Shown piece after piece: positions 16,354-25,495 of a stretch of DNA of 64,000 bases. A model generated the notes under the pieces. It did no database searches, had not been told where the DNA came from, and saw only the letters and a program-made list of their open reading frames with translations. This DNA comes from Anaerolineaceae bacterium (lineage in GTDB: Bacteria > Chloroflexota > Anaerolineae > Anaerolineales > Anaerolineaceae), in contig JAQTMA010000002.1 in the NCBI GenBank assembly GCA_028714615.1, positions 1 to 64,000 of the forward strand, in the 5' to 3' direction. A program made the translations under genes and the position numbers. Positions within the stretch are counted from its first letter, which is position 1; the number at the start of each line of letters is the position of its first letter.

Positions 16354-17661
16354 CTACGTGAAGCGGAAATGCGGAATACGCAGCCTGCTCTTGCCGTTGT
16401 GCCCATTGCTGCCGTTCTCTCCAGGCGCACTGCCAGGGTAGAGTGGTTCGGCCAGGTTGTGCATGGCTTTGGCCAGGACGTCTACCCTGGTTACGGCCGG
16501 GATCTGATTGTCCTGGGCCTGGCTGATGGCCGGAAGGTAAGGAATTACGGCAGCGACCGGAGGCGCCCAGCCGTACCCATTGGAGAGCTCGTCGTGGAAT
16601 TCACGCGGGGAAATAGTCGAGTGCTCGCTGACCTGGTTGAGCACCAGGTGGATGGCCTCACGCGGGATACGGTGCTCGCCGATCAACCGTTCCAGGAGCA
16701 GAACAAGGGAGTGGCGAGTGGCAGTCATATCTGCCAGGGTGCAGCGGGAGATGATGATGGCTGTATTCGCAGCCGCAATCCCCTGCATGCCCCAGGGCTG
16801 CTCGCCGGCCGGCAGATCCAGCAGCACCGCGCCGTAGTTGCGCGTCCAGGAGGACATCACCAGCGAGTAGATGCTGGCCGGATCGGATTTGTGAGCCGTG
16901 GATATTTCCGCCGCTCTCTGGTAATCGACCGAGTTTTCAGGAGCCAGGATCACGTCCAGGTCTTCGCGGCTCTGGATAGCGGCCGCAAACCCATCCCCCG
17001 GCCTGGCAAAGTACTCCATGGCATTGGGGACGTAGCGCAGCCGGAGGTGTGAAACGGCGGCAGGCGGCAGATCGAAAGACATCAAAAGCGTACGCGTATT
17101 CCTGCGAAATTTGAGTTCGTAAGCCAGGCTTTCGGCGATGGTGGAACGCCCAGTACCGCCGGTAGCACTCAGGAATGCAATCACGCGTGTACCTGTAAGG
17201 GCGGTAGTCGTCCGGGAGAGGTAGGCCTGCTGCAAAGGGGCCGCCGCGGCCAGCCGGGCTCGCTCGGTCATGGCCGCGGCAAACCCGGCCTGGGCGATAT
17301 CGCCCCAGTTGACCGGGGCGATGTAAACGCCGCGCACCATCGCTGCTTTTTCGAAAGTGCCACGTAGATCGCGCACGGCAGGAGGCAGGACCAGGATCGC
17401 CACCCCCTGCCAGACCTGGATCTCCGCCAGCCTCTGGATCAGGGCTTCCGGTCCTGGGGCGATCTCCACCTGCACCACCACCAGGTCAGGCCGCATCTGA
17501 GACAGGTTCTGCTCGAAGATAGCCCATTGGGTGGCCGTGGCGCTGATGGAGAAGCGGGCGTCCGAGAGAAAAGGAGGCTGCATCTGGTAAAAGACCGCCT
17601 CATTTCCGGGGCCGGCCAGCATAACGGTCACTTTAGGATCTGAAACAGTTGGATCAGTCAT
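16354..17661 (-). CDS. tadZ: TadZ/CpaE-like MinD-family ATPase
   Basis: A 435-residue protein with an N-terminal receiver-like domain (PDLVVVQVEI...AILVLPP) and a C-terminal MinD/ParA-type domain with deviant Walker A SATGGTGRSTIAE (about residue 165) and a GAVLLDLPAG switch region. TadZ positions Tad pilus machines in the cell. The C-terminal 30 residues are basic and Gly/Asn-rich. ATG follows directly after the cpaB stop (TAAATG). Confidence 0.9.
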   Translation of the reverse strand: MTDPTVSDPKVTVMLAGPGNEAVFYQMQPPFLSDARFSISATATQWAIFEQNLSQMRPDLVVVQVEIAPGPEALIQRLAEIQVWQGVAILVLPPAVRDLRGTFEKAAMVRGVYIAPVNWGDIAQAGFAAAMTERARLAAAAPLQQAYLSRTTTALTGTRVIAFLSATGGTGRSTIAESLAYELKFRRNTRTLLMSFDLPPAAVSHLRLRYVPNAMEYFARPGDGFAAAIQSREDLDVILAPENSVDYQRAAEISTAHKSDPASIYSLVMSSWTRNYGAVLLDLPAGEQPWGMQGIAAANTAIIISRCTLADMTATRHSLVLLLERLIGEHRIPREAIHLVLNQVSEHSTISPREFHDELSNGYGWAPPVAAVIPYLPAISQAQDNQIPAVTRVDVLAKAMHNLAEPLYPGSAPGENGSNGHNGKSRLRIPHFRFT

Positions 17662-18561
17662 TTATTTACCCCCGCTGTTTTTGTTCATGGCATCGTACAG
17701 ATCCGCCAGGTTGAGGGTCAGGATGTTCGCCTCCTGAAAACCATTGGCCGATTCGAGAGTCAGATACAGGCTGCCGTACTTGCTCAGCGCCACGATCAAG
17801 GTGGATGGATTGACCTTGAACCCCGGCACGACTTCCACTGGGGTGGAAGGTACGTCCAACACCACCACACTTCCATCCTGGGCGGCTGAAACCGTGCGGG
17901 CGCTGGCAAATAACTGATCCTGGCTGGAGCTGGAAGGCAGCTCTTCGTAACGGAACGACTGCGGCACCATCAGCACCTTCAAGTCGGTGATGGCGATACG
18001 TGCCAGGGGCGCTTCAGGCGGGGTAGGGGTTGGCGTCGGGGTAGGCGTAGGAGCCAGTAGGCCAGAAGGAATGTTGGTTGGTGCAGTCAGGAAGGGGGAG
18101 TTGACAGCCAGAGGCGGGGCGGCGATGCTGTGGAGCACATCCGGGGACAGCATCCCGATCAGGGTCACCTTTTGCCCTTCACGTAGCAGCCCGGCAATGC
18201 CCGAGGCCAGGTCAACCTTGACGGCTATTGCCAAATGGTCTGGCTGTAAGCTAGCAGGGATGCCGGCCTGAGAGGTGTCGCCCAATACCGAGGCAGTAAT
18301 GTAGTCGCCAGGAGCGCGGCCCACAGCCAGCACCTTATTCTGCAAGTCCTCGATGCGGGTGAAGGCGTCGGCAGGTTTGGCCTGCGAAGGGATCGTGCGC
18401 ACTTCTAACAGGTCCGCCGTTAGGGGCGTACCCGGGGCGATGGCCACTTTGGCCACCACGACTGTGGTTGGGTTGATCACGCCATTGAGGAGAACAATGA
18501 CCATCAAGCCGATAACTACGGCCAGTATGATGGGAACCCAAGGAGAACGACGTTTTTCCAT
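17662..18561 (-). CDS. cpaB: CpaB/RcpC-like pilus protein
   Basis: A 299-residue protein with an N-terminal membrane anchor (WVPIILAVVIGLMVIVLLNGV) and a SAF domain (VVVAKVAIAPGTPLTADLLEVRTIP), which is the CpaB/RcpC signature. A second domain (LAIAVKVDLASGIAGLLREGQKVTLIG) follows. A threonine-proline repeat linker (about residues 170-182) separates the halves. In Gram-negative Tad systems it works with the outer-membrane secretin; no secretin is encoded here. GGAGG precedes the ATG. Confidence 0.88.
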   Translation of the reverse strand: MEKRRSPWVPIILAVVIGLMVIVLLNGVINPTTVVVAKVAIAPGTPLTADLLEVRTIPSQAKPADAFTRIEDLQNKVLAVGRAPGDYITASVLGDTSQAGIPASLQPDHLAIAVKVDLASGIAGLLREGQKVTLIGMLSPDVLHSIAAPPLAVNSPFLTAPTNIPSGLLAPTPTPTPTPTPPEAPLARIAITDLKVLMVPQSFRYEELPSSSSQDQLFASARTVSAAQDGSVVVLDVPSTPVEVVPGFKVNPSTLIVALSKYGSLYLTLESANGFQEANILTLNLADLYDAMNKNSGGK

Positions 18562-18628
18562 AATTCACCTCCATTAAAAGTAACTTTTCCAATATCCGTT
18601 CTTCTCATTTTTTTTCGATGAACGGCTA

Positions 18629-21600
18629 CTAATAGGGCCCTAACTTTTCAAGAATTTCCTGATCAGAGGGCTCACTGCCAGGCACCATCAAAGGGTGCAC
18701 GAGCACCGGTTCCAACTCAGCCACGTCCTCGCTATAACCGAGCTTGGCAATGGCCAACTGGCGGGGGATGCGCGCCAGGTAGCGTTTGTACTCTGTGTTG
18801 ACTACACCCTTCTCGCTGCGCCCGATATGCGCCATGATCAGGTCGCGGTCGAGGGGGTATTTGGTTTGAAAGAAAAAGCCATTGTTGCAGGAGGAGAGGA
18901 TCCCAGGCGGAATGGCGCTGACGGTCTGAGCAAGCAGGTGCAGAAAGATCTTGTACTTGCGTCCATCCCGCCAAAAGGTCTGGAAAACCTCGCTGACCTG
19001 TTCGTTGTTTCCCGCTGAGGCGTTATTGTCCGCTGCCGCCCCACTCACCCCATTGAGCACTTTGTTGGCCTCCTCGAAAAAGATCTGCATGGGTGGGAAT
19101 TTGGCCCCGGCCAGGCTCTCACGCCGCCGAACGACACTGTCGAAATACAACACACTGGAGAGTAATGCCAGCAGAGCGGCCTTGGGGTACTCGTCCATCT
19201 CCGCGCCGCCCTCAACGATCAGCAGACCCCAGGGATCTTCTTTGGGTCCCAGCAATCCCAGGTCTTCCACCGGCAGGCTCTCCGGCCCTGCGCCATACTG
19301 CCAGGCCATCTGGCCTTCGGCGAACTGCTCCACCCGCAGCAGCACCCCTTCCAAGCTGGCCCGGCTGGCCTGATCGCCTTTGGGCAGCGCCGCATAAAAA
19401 TTCTTCAGCCGCTCGACCCACATGCGCACGTCCGCCTGCTGGCTGCGAAAGACTGCCAGTGCCTGCAGCTCGCCCGGCTTTAGATCAATCAAGGGTTGAC
19501 CAATGGACACAGTTCCTGGTAAATGGTTCTGCTCACGCCACTCATGAATCACCTCGACCTCCACGCTGTTCTGCAGGCGTCCCCAGGCCGGGTGGTTGAA
19601 TACCTCCGGATCGGAGGTCAGGATGCCCAAATTCGTATAAACTTGGGTCAGGGCCCGGCGCAGAAATCCGAGCTGCCTGGGACCCATCCGGCCGGCGTTG
19701 GCAAAGAGCTCGCTGACCAGGGTGCGGTAACGGCCCGGAATGGATCGGCGAGGGACTTTGAGGATATTCCAGCGCAAAGGCCGGGGCGCGCCGGGGTAGA
19801 GCTGGCGGATATCCACCCGTCCCTCCAGGCCAGACCAGTTTAGAGCTCGCCGCCAGCCCTGGCCAAAATCCAGCACTACGCTACGAAAATGCCACTGGCG
19901 GGTAGTCTCATAGGCCAGGCGTTCTGCTGCCACGCTCTTTCCAAAACCGGTATCGCCGCAGAAGGCAGTGTGAAAATGGCGATCAAAGCCCAGGCGCAGC
20001 GGGGTGTGGGTCAACTGCCCGGTTTCGCTGCTCCACTGCCAGCCGAGTACCACGTCGCCGGACATATCCGGCCGGAAGGCAAAGTCCGGTGTGGACTCCT
20101 GAACGGTCAGAGCGGTGCCCTGCTCGAACATACCGGGGGCGGTGTAGGCCGCTAATTGGAGCATGGTCAGGAGGGTCGAGTCCGTGTACCCACTGAGCAC
20201 TTCAGGCACGGTCTCCACGCGAGTAGAAGGGGTGAACGCCTGGGCATGTTTTCCGATGTAATCGCTTTCCGCATCGGTCAGGTCGCGGGTTTGCACGCCG
20301 GTGATCACATCTTCTGTGCCATGAAAGGCTTCTGGGATCAATCCCATCAGAGCCTGCTTACCTTGCTCAGTGCGCGTCATGGCGTAGACATCCGTATAGT
20401 AGGCCCCTTCCTTGCTGGCCAGGTTGAGCAAGCCTTGCTGCTGGCGCATTATTTGGGTTACCAAAATGGCCGGATCGAACTGCCACTGGTAGCTGTTGTG
20501 AGCCGAGAGTGATGGCGCAATCCCGACCGTCAACCCGGTGGAAGCAGCTTGACCGACAGATTGACCGGTGGATGTTGACTGCATTTGACTGTCACCAGAG
20601 CTGGAGGTATTAGCCTGCCCTTTGGTATCTGCCTGACTGGTCGTATCTGCTTGTGAGGTGGTATGGCTGCCAAAAGTCCCTGAGGCTTCCGAATGGGTTG
20701 TGGTGGTCACATTCGAAACTGAAGTACCCTGGCTGACAGTATCCGCCTGGCTGTTGGTCACGGCATGACTGGATGTGTCCGAATGGCCGGTCATGCTGGA
20801 TTCGGAAGCCATGTTGGAAGTAGAATCTGCTGTTCCCCAGCCGACGTTGCCGCCAATCCCTACCCCAGCCGGTTGGATCCCGCCGCGCAAGCCCCAATCA
20901 AAGCTGTTCGAGTGGCTGCTGCCGGCTCCCTGGGAGCTAACGTGACCGGAACTGTCGGATGACGCCGTGCCGTTGGTAACCGCCTGGCCTGTTGTGTGCG
21001 CAGTACCCTGCGAAACGGACTGTCCGGTGGAATGGGATGTGGAATCGCCCACCGTATGCGACCAGCCGCTTGTATCCGCAGATCCACTGGTGTGGGCGCT
21101 GCCATCGGTGTGCGCCTGGCTGTCGGTATGGGCAAGGCCGGTGCTGTGGGCCGTGCCCTGGCTGTCACTATAGCCCTGGGAGGCCGACTGCGCCATCAGA
21201 CCGGAGAGCAACGCCGGCAGGCTAACCCCAAAGGTGACCCCGCGCACCCCGTTCTGCCAGGCTGCCCAGGTCGAAGTATTTTCGGCAAGGCCGGTTAGCA
21301 TTTCAGTAATATCCCCCAGGCTGACCGGGGAGGTGAGCACTAGAAATAAGAATTCCTCTTTCAGATCGCTCATGCCGCGGAACAGGATTTCGTTCTGCTG
21401 GAGGGTGTACTGCTGAGCCGTTGGGCCGGCTTCGACCAGCGGGTTGTGGACGATGCCCCCGCTGCCGCCGCGGGCGTTTTCACGCGGGTCGGAATGGCCA
21501 ACGGTGAGTAAGACGTGGTTCATGTCATGGAAGCTCAGGAAGATCCATTCTGCCAGCCGGGCCGTGAGGGGCTGCAAGCGGATCTGGCGGTAGGCTCCGC

Positions 21601-22081
21601 TCATCGCCCCTTTGAGCGCCGCCAGGCTGCGTCGGGACTGGGCGCAGGCTTCTTCCTGCGTGGACGCAAAGGCCGATACGCCATAGCATTGGACGATCCC
21701 GACCGGCGACTGGCGGTTATCGAAAATGCCAGCCGCCAGGTATAAGAAAGTGACTTTCGACCCGTAAAGACCTCGTAAAACGGTGCGCATCTTTTGTAGC
21801 AAACCCGGATCGGACCGCGCTTCTAATGGGATAAAGGTAAGCTGCACCAGCCGCACCACGCGATAGCCGGCATACTCACGCCCACCCTCGGACTCGCGCA
21901 ATCGGTACCACAGGTAATCCAGCTCATCCTGCCCTTCAACAAAGCACACCCCCGATTGTTCCACTTCCAGATCGGAAGGAATTTCAGGTGCATCTCTCAG
22001 GCCTGGTTTTAGTCTAGCGGACCAACCTGGGAGCCAATCGCCGATATTACGGATATGTTGAAAGAATCCTCGATTATTCAT
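18629..22081 (-). CDS. HerA/VirB4-type ATPase with long Ser/Thr/His repeat insert
   Basis: A 1,150-residue ATPase. Residues 1-300 form an N-terminal domain; residues about 300-525 are a low-complexity insert of short repeats such as HTDGSAHTSGSADTSG. The P-loop domain follows, with Walker A CGDTGFGKSVAAERL (about 707), Walker B LLIVEGGAEMDE (about 955) and an arginine-rich C-terminus. It resembles conjugative ATPases of the VirB4/TraC or DUF87 kind. In the operon it stands between membrane/secreted proteins of a transfer machine and the Tad genes, so it may power DNA or protein translocation. No VirD4-type coupling protein or relaxase is recognisable, which leaves its partner unclear. Confidence 0.8.
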   Translation of the reverse strand: MNNRGFFQHIRNIGDWLPGWSARLKPGLRDAPEIPSDLEVEQSGVCFVEGQDELDYLWYRLRESEGGREYAGYRVVRLVQLTFIPLEARSDPGLLQKMRTVLRGLYGSKVTFLYLAAGIFDNRQSPVGIVQCYGVSAFASTQEEACAQSRRSLAALKGAMSGAYRQIRLQPLTARLAEWIFLSFHDMNHVLLTVGHSDPRENARGGSGGIVHNPLVEAGPTAQQYTLQQNEILFRGMSDLKEEFLFLVLTSPVSLGDITEMLTGLAENTSTWAAWQNGVRGVTFGVSLPALLSGLMAQSASQGYSDSQGTAHSTGLAHTDSQAHTDGSAHTSGSADTSGWSHTVGDSTSHSTGQSVSQGTAHTTGQAVTNGTASSDSSGHVSSQGAGSSHSNSFDWGLRGGIQPAGVGIGGNVGWGTADSTSNMASESSMTGHSDTSSHAVTNSQADTVSQGTSVSNVTTTTHSEASGTFGSHTTSQADTTSQADTKGQANTSSSGDSQMQSTSTGQSVGQAASTGLTVGIAPSLSAHNSYQWQFDPAILVTQIMRQQQGLLNLASKEGAYYTDVYAMTRTEQGKQALMGLIPEAFHGTEDVITGVQTRDLTDAESDYIGKHAQAFTPSTRVETVPEVLSGYTDSTLLTMLQLAAYTAPGMFEQGTALTVQESTPDFAFRPDMSGDVVLGWQWSSETGQLTHTPLRLGFDRHFHTAFCGDTGFGKSVAAERLAYETTRQWHFRSVVLDFGQGWRRALNWSGLEGRVDIRQLYPGAPRPLRWNILKVPRRSIPGRYRTLVSELFANAGRMGPRQLGFLRRALTQVYTNLGILTSDPEVFNHPAWGRLQNSVEVEVIHEWREQNHLPGTVSIGQPLIDLKPGELQALAVFRSQQADVRMWVERLKNFYAALPKGDQASRASLEGVLLRVEQFAEGQMAWQYGAGPESLPVEDLGLLGPKEDPWGLLIVEGGAEMDEYPKAALLALLSSVLYFDSVVRRRESLAGAKFPPMQIFFEEANKVLNGVSGAAADNNASAGNNEQVSEVFQTFWRDGRKYKIFLHLLAQTVSAIPPGILSSCNNGFFFQTKYPLDRDLIMAHIGRSEKGVVNTEYKRYLARIPRQLAIAKLGYSEDVAELEPVLVHPLMVPGSEPSDQEILEKLGPY

Positions 22082-22170
22082 AGAGCGACCTGAAAGTCAT
22101 TAATCCATAACCTTTTTTCTGGAAATTTCAGGCGCGCCCATGCCGTGCCTGATCGTGTCATCCAGGAAAC

Positions 22171-22395
22171 TTACTCTTGTTCCTGCATGGGAGGTTTGGA
22201 AGACCGTTTTCCGGGCAAGATGTTGATCGTGAGCGACGACCGCCGGCTCTCTTCCATGTGCTGGAAGAAGCGCTCGACGTTTTCCAGGGTCTTCAACGAG
22301 GTGAAGATGCCCATGGCCAGCGTCAAAACGGCTGCTGCGCCCATGATTACAACCACGACCGGCAAAGCCAGCTTTCCAAGCGTGTAAACGTCCAT
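22171..22395 (-). CDS. small single-pass membrane protein
   Basis: A 74-residue protein with one long hydrophobic helix (residues 8-33, LALPVVVVIMGAAAVLTLAM) and a charged cytoplasmic tail. A clear GGAGG lies 5 nt before the ATG. The 25-bp repeat (copy 2) sits just upstream of that Shine-Dalgarno sequence. It could be a small subunit of the transfer machine encoded directly before the large ATPase. Its family is not recognised. Confidence 0.72.
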   Translation of the reverse strand: MDVYTLGKLALPVVVVIMGAAAVLTLAMGIFTSLKTLENVERFFQHMEESRRSSLTINILPGKRSSKPPMQEQE

Positions 22396-22415
22396 TTATC
22401 CTCCGTGTGTAAAAC

Positions 22416-22440
22416 CAGCCAACGTATGGGGATTGGTTTC
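22416..22440 (-). repeat. 25-bp repeat, copy 2
   Basis: Identical to 3502-3526. It is followed by an inverted CCAACGT (22441) and ACGTTGG (about 22462), so the CGTTGG core appears several times within 30 bp. Like copy 1 it lies in the leader of a minus-strand gene. Confidence 0.75.
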
Positions 22441-22575
22441 CAACGTGCGGTTTACCGGCCGACGTTGGTGTTACTCGTGGCATCCAAAGGACGCGCAGAG
22501 CAACACACACCTGAAAGGAAATGTCTCCACTTCCCATCCAGGCATGTGGCGCTCTGCCAGAGTAACGGATTGAAT

Positions 22576-23265
22576 TCACTTCGAACCTCGCACTCTCAAA
22601 GCGCGCAGGAGGTCTTGCGCGCCGGCCAGGGGATTGACGATGGACATCGGGTTGATAAAGATTTGCTGCACCAGCATTGAAAAATAACCCAGGGGAACGA
22701 CCAGCCACAGCGCCCACAGCAGGATGGTGGTCACGTTGCCGCGCGTGCTGGCAATCACGGTTGCGGCGCTTTCAGAAGAGCCGATCAGGGCAGCCCATTG
22801 TTCCGGGGTCAGGTGGGTGGTGTAGCCCAGGTAGATGCGGCTGCCGATCACTGCCAGGGCATACATGGCGATGCCGGCCTTGACAAACCAAAGCAGGGGC
22901 TGGCGCTGGACGGCCAGGGTCAGCACCGCGGCCAGCCCGGTGATCCACATGACTGTCCCAATCCAGGGCACCGGCGCGCCCATGTCCCATTGGGCGACCA
23001 GCCAGGCAGCCAGCACAATTCCGGTCATGATTTGAGCCGTGCGCGGGGTTGGCCCAATAGGGGCGTTGTCCTCGTGGCGGCCAGGCCGGCTGCCAGCCTG
23101 AGCCTGGGCCTGGGCATCCGGCAGCAGGGCGATCACCAGCGCACAGGCCAGGCTGACCCAAGCCGCCGAGTGCGCCGCCAGCCAGTACAGAATGACCAGC
23201 ACGCCATTGGCCAGGTACACCGGCAGGTCGGTCACCAGGACGCCAAGCTGATCAAGGATGGTCAT
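22576..23265 (-). CDS. polytopic membrane protein of the transfer module
   Basis: A 229-residue protein with about five to six membrane helices (for example LANGVLVILYWLAAH, TGIVLAAWLVAQW, LLWALWLVVPLGYFSMLV). The true start at 23265 overlaps the stop of the upstream secreted-protein gene (ATGA); the ORF can be opened far upstream only in a frame that is a shadow of that gene. It may occupy the VirB6/TrbL-like slot of a conjugation channel, judging only from topology and gene order. Confidence 0.7.
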   Translation of the reverse strand: MTILDQLGVLVTDLPVYLANGVLVILYWLAAHSAAWVSLACALVIALLPDAQAQAQAGSRPGRHEDNAPIGPTPRTAQIMTGIVLAAWLVAQWDMGAPVPWIGTVMWITGLAAVLTLAVQRQPLLWFVKAGIAMYALAVIGSRIYLGYTTHLTPEQWAALIGSSESAATVIASTRGNVTTILLWALWLVVPLGYFSMLVQQIFINPMSIVNPLAGAQDLLRALRVRGSK

Positions 23266-24617
23266 GGAGCACCTGCCGGTAGTAAGGTGACCAGGGTGAC
23301 GTAAATCTGGGCTGTGTTCTGAGCAACCAGCACCCTGGGCTGGGTAATCGGGATGGTGACACCCTTCCAGCTGAAACTCGTCCCGGCGGTGTAGACATAC
23401 ATCTTCAGATCGAACGTGCCTGGGTCGGCGAAGGGCACGTTGGCAGCTAAGGCTTTGGCTGAGCAGGTTTGGTCGCCATTGCACCCGCCGTTTGGCTGCG
23501 CCGTGCCCGGCACCAGGTTGAAGAGGGGGTGATGAATGTAGGCTTCGTAGTATTTTCCGGCCAGGTCGTTCAGGATCCAGGACTGGCTCTCAGGATTGAG
23601 CTGAGCGATGGCTTGGACCGAGGTGATCTTTTCCGGGAGGACTTCAACATGCTTCACGCATCGGATTTTCCCATCCACAACCTGGTAAGCCGGATTGCCC
23701 TCCATGGATGGATCCCAGTGGTTACCGTACTTGCTACCCGGACCGGGGCAGCCGCCGCCATTGCCCGATTGGGTGGTTGAGCATGTGGGCGGGTCTTGCA
23801 CCTGTTCGTACCAGGTCAACACCACCGGCGGGATGCTGACTGAGGCCTGGATATCTGCTCCTCGTTTGGCAGGATCCTGCCCAACCACCAAGGGATGATC
23901 CGGGGCGATTTTCTGGACGGCCAACGTAGGCGGGTTTTGAGCAATCGTAGCCGCCGGGCAAAGCGAGGGCTTGGGCAAACAGCTGCCGTCCGGACAGTGA
24001 GCCAGCAGGCCGGCGCAGCCCCCCGGGATGTTGGCGCAGTCCGCCACGCCGTTGAGATAGAGCAGAAGGGCGTTCACCAGGAAGCCGCTATCCCACGACA
24101 TTTTGAACAGCTCACCCAGGAAGTTGAAGTTGATGAAGGACCAGATATTTTCCTTGCCGTCGATGACCGCCTGGAAGAACTGGCGCGGGTCGGTGTAGCC
24201 GTGGCTGGCGAGCTGGGCCAGCTGCTCAGGTGTGAGGGAATTTCCGATCAGCAGCATCAGGATCGAGGCCCCGTTGCCCAGCATGCTCTGGGCGTTGTTC
24301 AACCCGCTCTCCACCGGATGCATGGCCATGAAAAACAATGTGACCGGGTCCGGCAGGACCAGGATGTTCCCGCTGGGCGTCTGGTATCTGTGGAAAGTGG
24401 CATTCTGATGCACCACCATCCCGCCCGGCAGGGTTACATCCATCCAGGAAGCCGGATTACTAGTATTGCCCAGGTCGACCAGCTTGCTCCACTGGATGGT
24501 GCCGTCCGGGTTGAGGATTTCCGACCAGGGTGAGCCGCTATCGGCCCGAACTACCGCGACGGGAGCGACCAGGAAGGCAAGAAATGCCATCAGGAACAGG
24601 AAGCGCATCGCCTTCAT
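23262..24617 (-). CDS. large secreted cysteine-containing protein
   Basis: A 451-residue protein with a clear signal peptide (RFLFLMAFLAFLVAPVAVVRADS). It has 12 or so cysteines in the exported part (ADCANIPGGCAGLLAHCPDGSC and later pairs), which suggests disulfide bonds, and a membrane-associating stretch near residue 115. No family is recognised. The 4-nt overlaps with both neighbours show it is co-translated with the membrane protein and the VirB8-like protein. It is a candidate surface component of the transfer machine. Confidence 0.72.
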   Translation of the reverse strand: MKAMRFLFLMAFLAFLVAPVAVVRADSGSPWSEILNPDGTIQWSKLVDLGNTSNPASWMDVTLPGGMVVHQNATFHRYQTPSGNILVLPDPVTLFFMAMHPVESGLNNAQSMLGNGASILMLLIGNSLTPEQLAQLASHGYTDPRQFFQAVIDGKENIWSFINFNFLGELFKMSWDSGFLVNALLLYLNGVADCANIPGGCAGLLAHCPDGSCLPKPSLCPAATIAQNPPTLAVQKIAPDHPLVVGQDPAKRGADIQASVSIPPVVLTWYEQVQDPPTCSTTQSGNGGGCPGPGSKYGNHWDPSMEGNPAYQVVDGKIRCVKHVEVLPEKITSVQAIAQLNPESQSWILNDLAGKYYEAYIHHPLFNLVPGTAQPNGGCNGDQTCSAKALAANVPFADPGTFDLKMYVYTAGTSFSWKGVTIPITQPRVLVAQNTAQIYVTLVTLLPAGAP

Positions 24618-25204
24618 GGCTGACCTGCCTTCTTCCCCAGGGCATTCGCTTCGTCCTCGGTGAGGAAGCGCTCGAACTTCCAGGCCCCATTTTCCTTTGT
24701 CACGAGCGCCAGCGCCGGGAAGCTGGTCAAGGGCTGTTTCTGCATTGGCCAGGGCGCTGAAAGCTGGATGCCCAGCTTCCAGACTTGCTGGGGGACGTTG
24801 CCGAGTGGGTTGACCTGGTCGACCACTTTTCCCTGCGCCGATACTTGAACTGTGGTGGCCGTTTTGCCTGCTTCAAGCTGGGGCCACATAGCCGGTACGA
24901 AAACGTACTGATCCATGGCGCAGCCAGTGCTGGTGCTGACCGCACAAAGCTGGTCAAGCCAGGCTTGCTTCCCCTTCTGGTAATCCACGGTGTAGAAAGC
25001 CTGAGCGCCCGACACGGCTGCCGTTTGAGCTGGCTGGTCGGCATCTGTAGTGTTGGATGAGGCAGTGGGAACGGCTTGCTGAACCGCCTCCTGCCCGGGC
25101 AGAAAACGCCGGAAGGCGTAGATGCCTAAGCCAGCCACTGCCAGTAAGGTAATGACCAGGAGCCAGAGGAACAAATGCTTTTTTGAGACCGTAATTTCAT
25201 TCAT
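24614..25204 (-). CDS. VirB8/TcpC-like bitopic membrane protein
   Basis: A 196-residue protein with an N-terminal membrane anchor (HLFLWLLVITLLAVAGLGIYAF), a Ser/Thr/Gln linker and an exported domain of about 130 residues whose pattern (YTVDYQKGKQAWLDQL ... VWKLGIQLSAPW ... ALVTKENGAWKFERFL) resembles NTF2-like VirB8/TraM/TcpC subunits. The start at 25204 has GAGGAGG 6 nt upstream. VirB8-like proteins are the periplasmic or cell-wall-side nucleating subunits of conjugation channels. Confidence 0.6.
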   Translation of the reverse strand: MNEITVSKKHLFLWLLVITLLAVAGLGIYAFRRFLPGQEAVQQAVPTASSNTTDADQPAQTAAVSGAQAFYTVDYQKGKQAWLDQLCAVSTSTGCAMDQYVFVPAMWPQLEAGKTATTVQVSAQGKVVDQVNPLGNVPQQVWKLGIQLSAPWPMQKQPLTSFPALALVTKENGAWKFERFLTEDEANALGKKAGQP

Positions 25205-25377
25205 GCAGAACCTCCTCGACCAGAGCGAATTAAATACTCGACCAGTGCGCATGCCTTCGAGCAGGCGCATCGTGTGATGATTGGACTTCCAACGGTGGCC
25301 GGTTGGTCCGGTAGACCCTTCCGGCGGAGGCCATCCCGCACGCGGGCAAGATGGCAGCGTTTCTCAATTCAAGCTGT

Positions 25378-25486
25378 GGTACAAACCTCCCTTAAGTCGT
25401 TACCCCGGTTTGTACCTGGTACAAACCCGGTTTGTACCAGGGGGTTCATACCAGTAGGGAGGGGTTTATACCAGGGAGTTCATACC
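25378..25486. repeat. array of seven GGTTTGTACC-type repeats
   Basis: Seven copies of a 10-mer GGTT(T/C)(G/A)TACC lie in about 110 bp: reverse orientation at 25378-25387 and 25418-25427, forward at 25407-25416, 25429-25438, 25443-25452, 25463-25472 and (AGTTCATACC) 25477-25486. The pair at 25407-25427 is a perfect palindrome around one base. It sits between two minus-strand genes of the transfer module. Iteron-like or operator binding by an element-encoded protein is the likely reason. Confidence 0.8.
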
Positions 25487-25495
25487 AGTCTCGCC

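Noticed and set aside
18353..21416. Several plus-strand ORFs opposite cpaB and the large ATPase
   Set aside because: Antisense shadows produced by the GC-rich codon usage and the Ser/Thr repeat segment.
22100..22717. 205-codon minus-strand ORF
   Set aside because: It is a shadow frame of the small membrane-protein gene (22171-22395) and its leader; the translation is Arg/Gly-rich without protein-like pattern.
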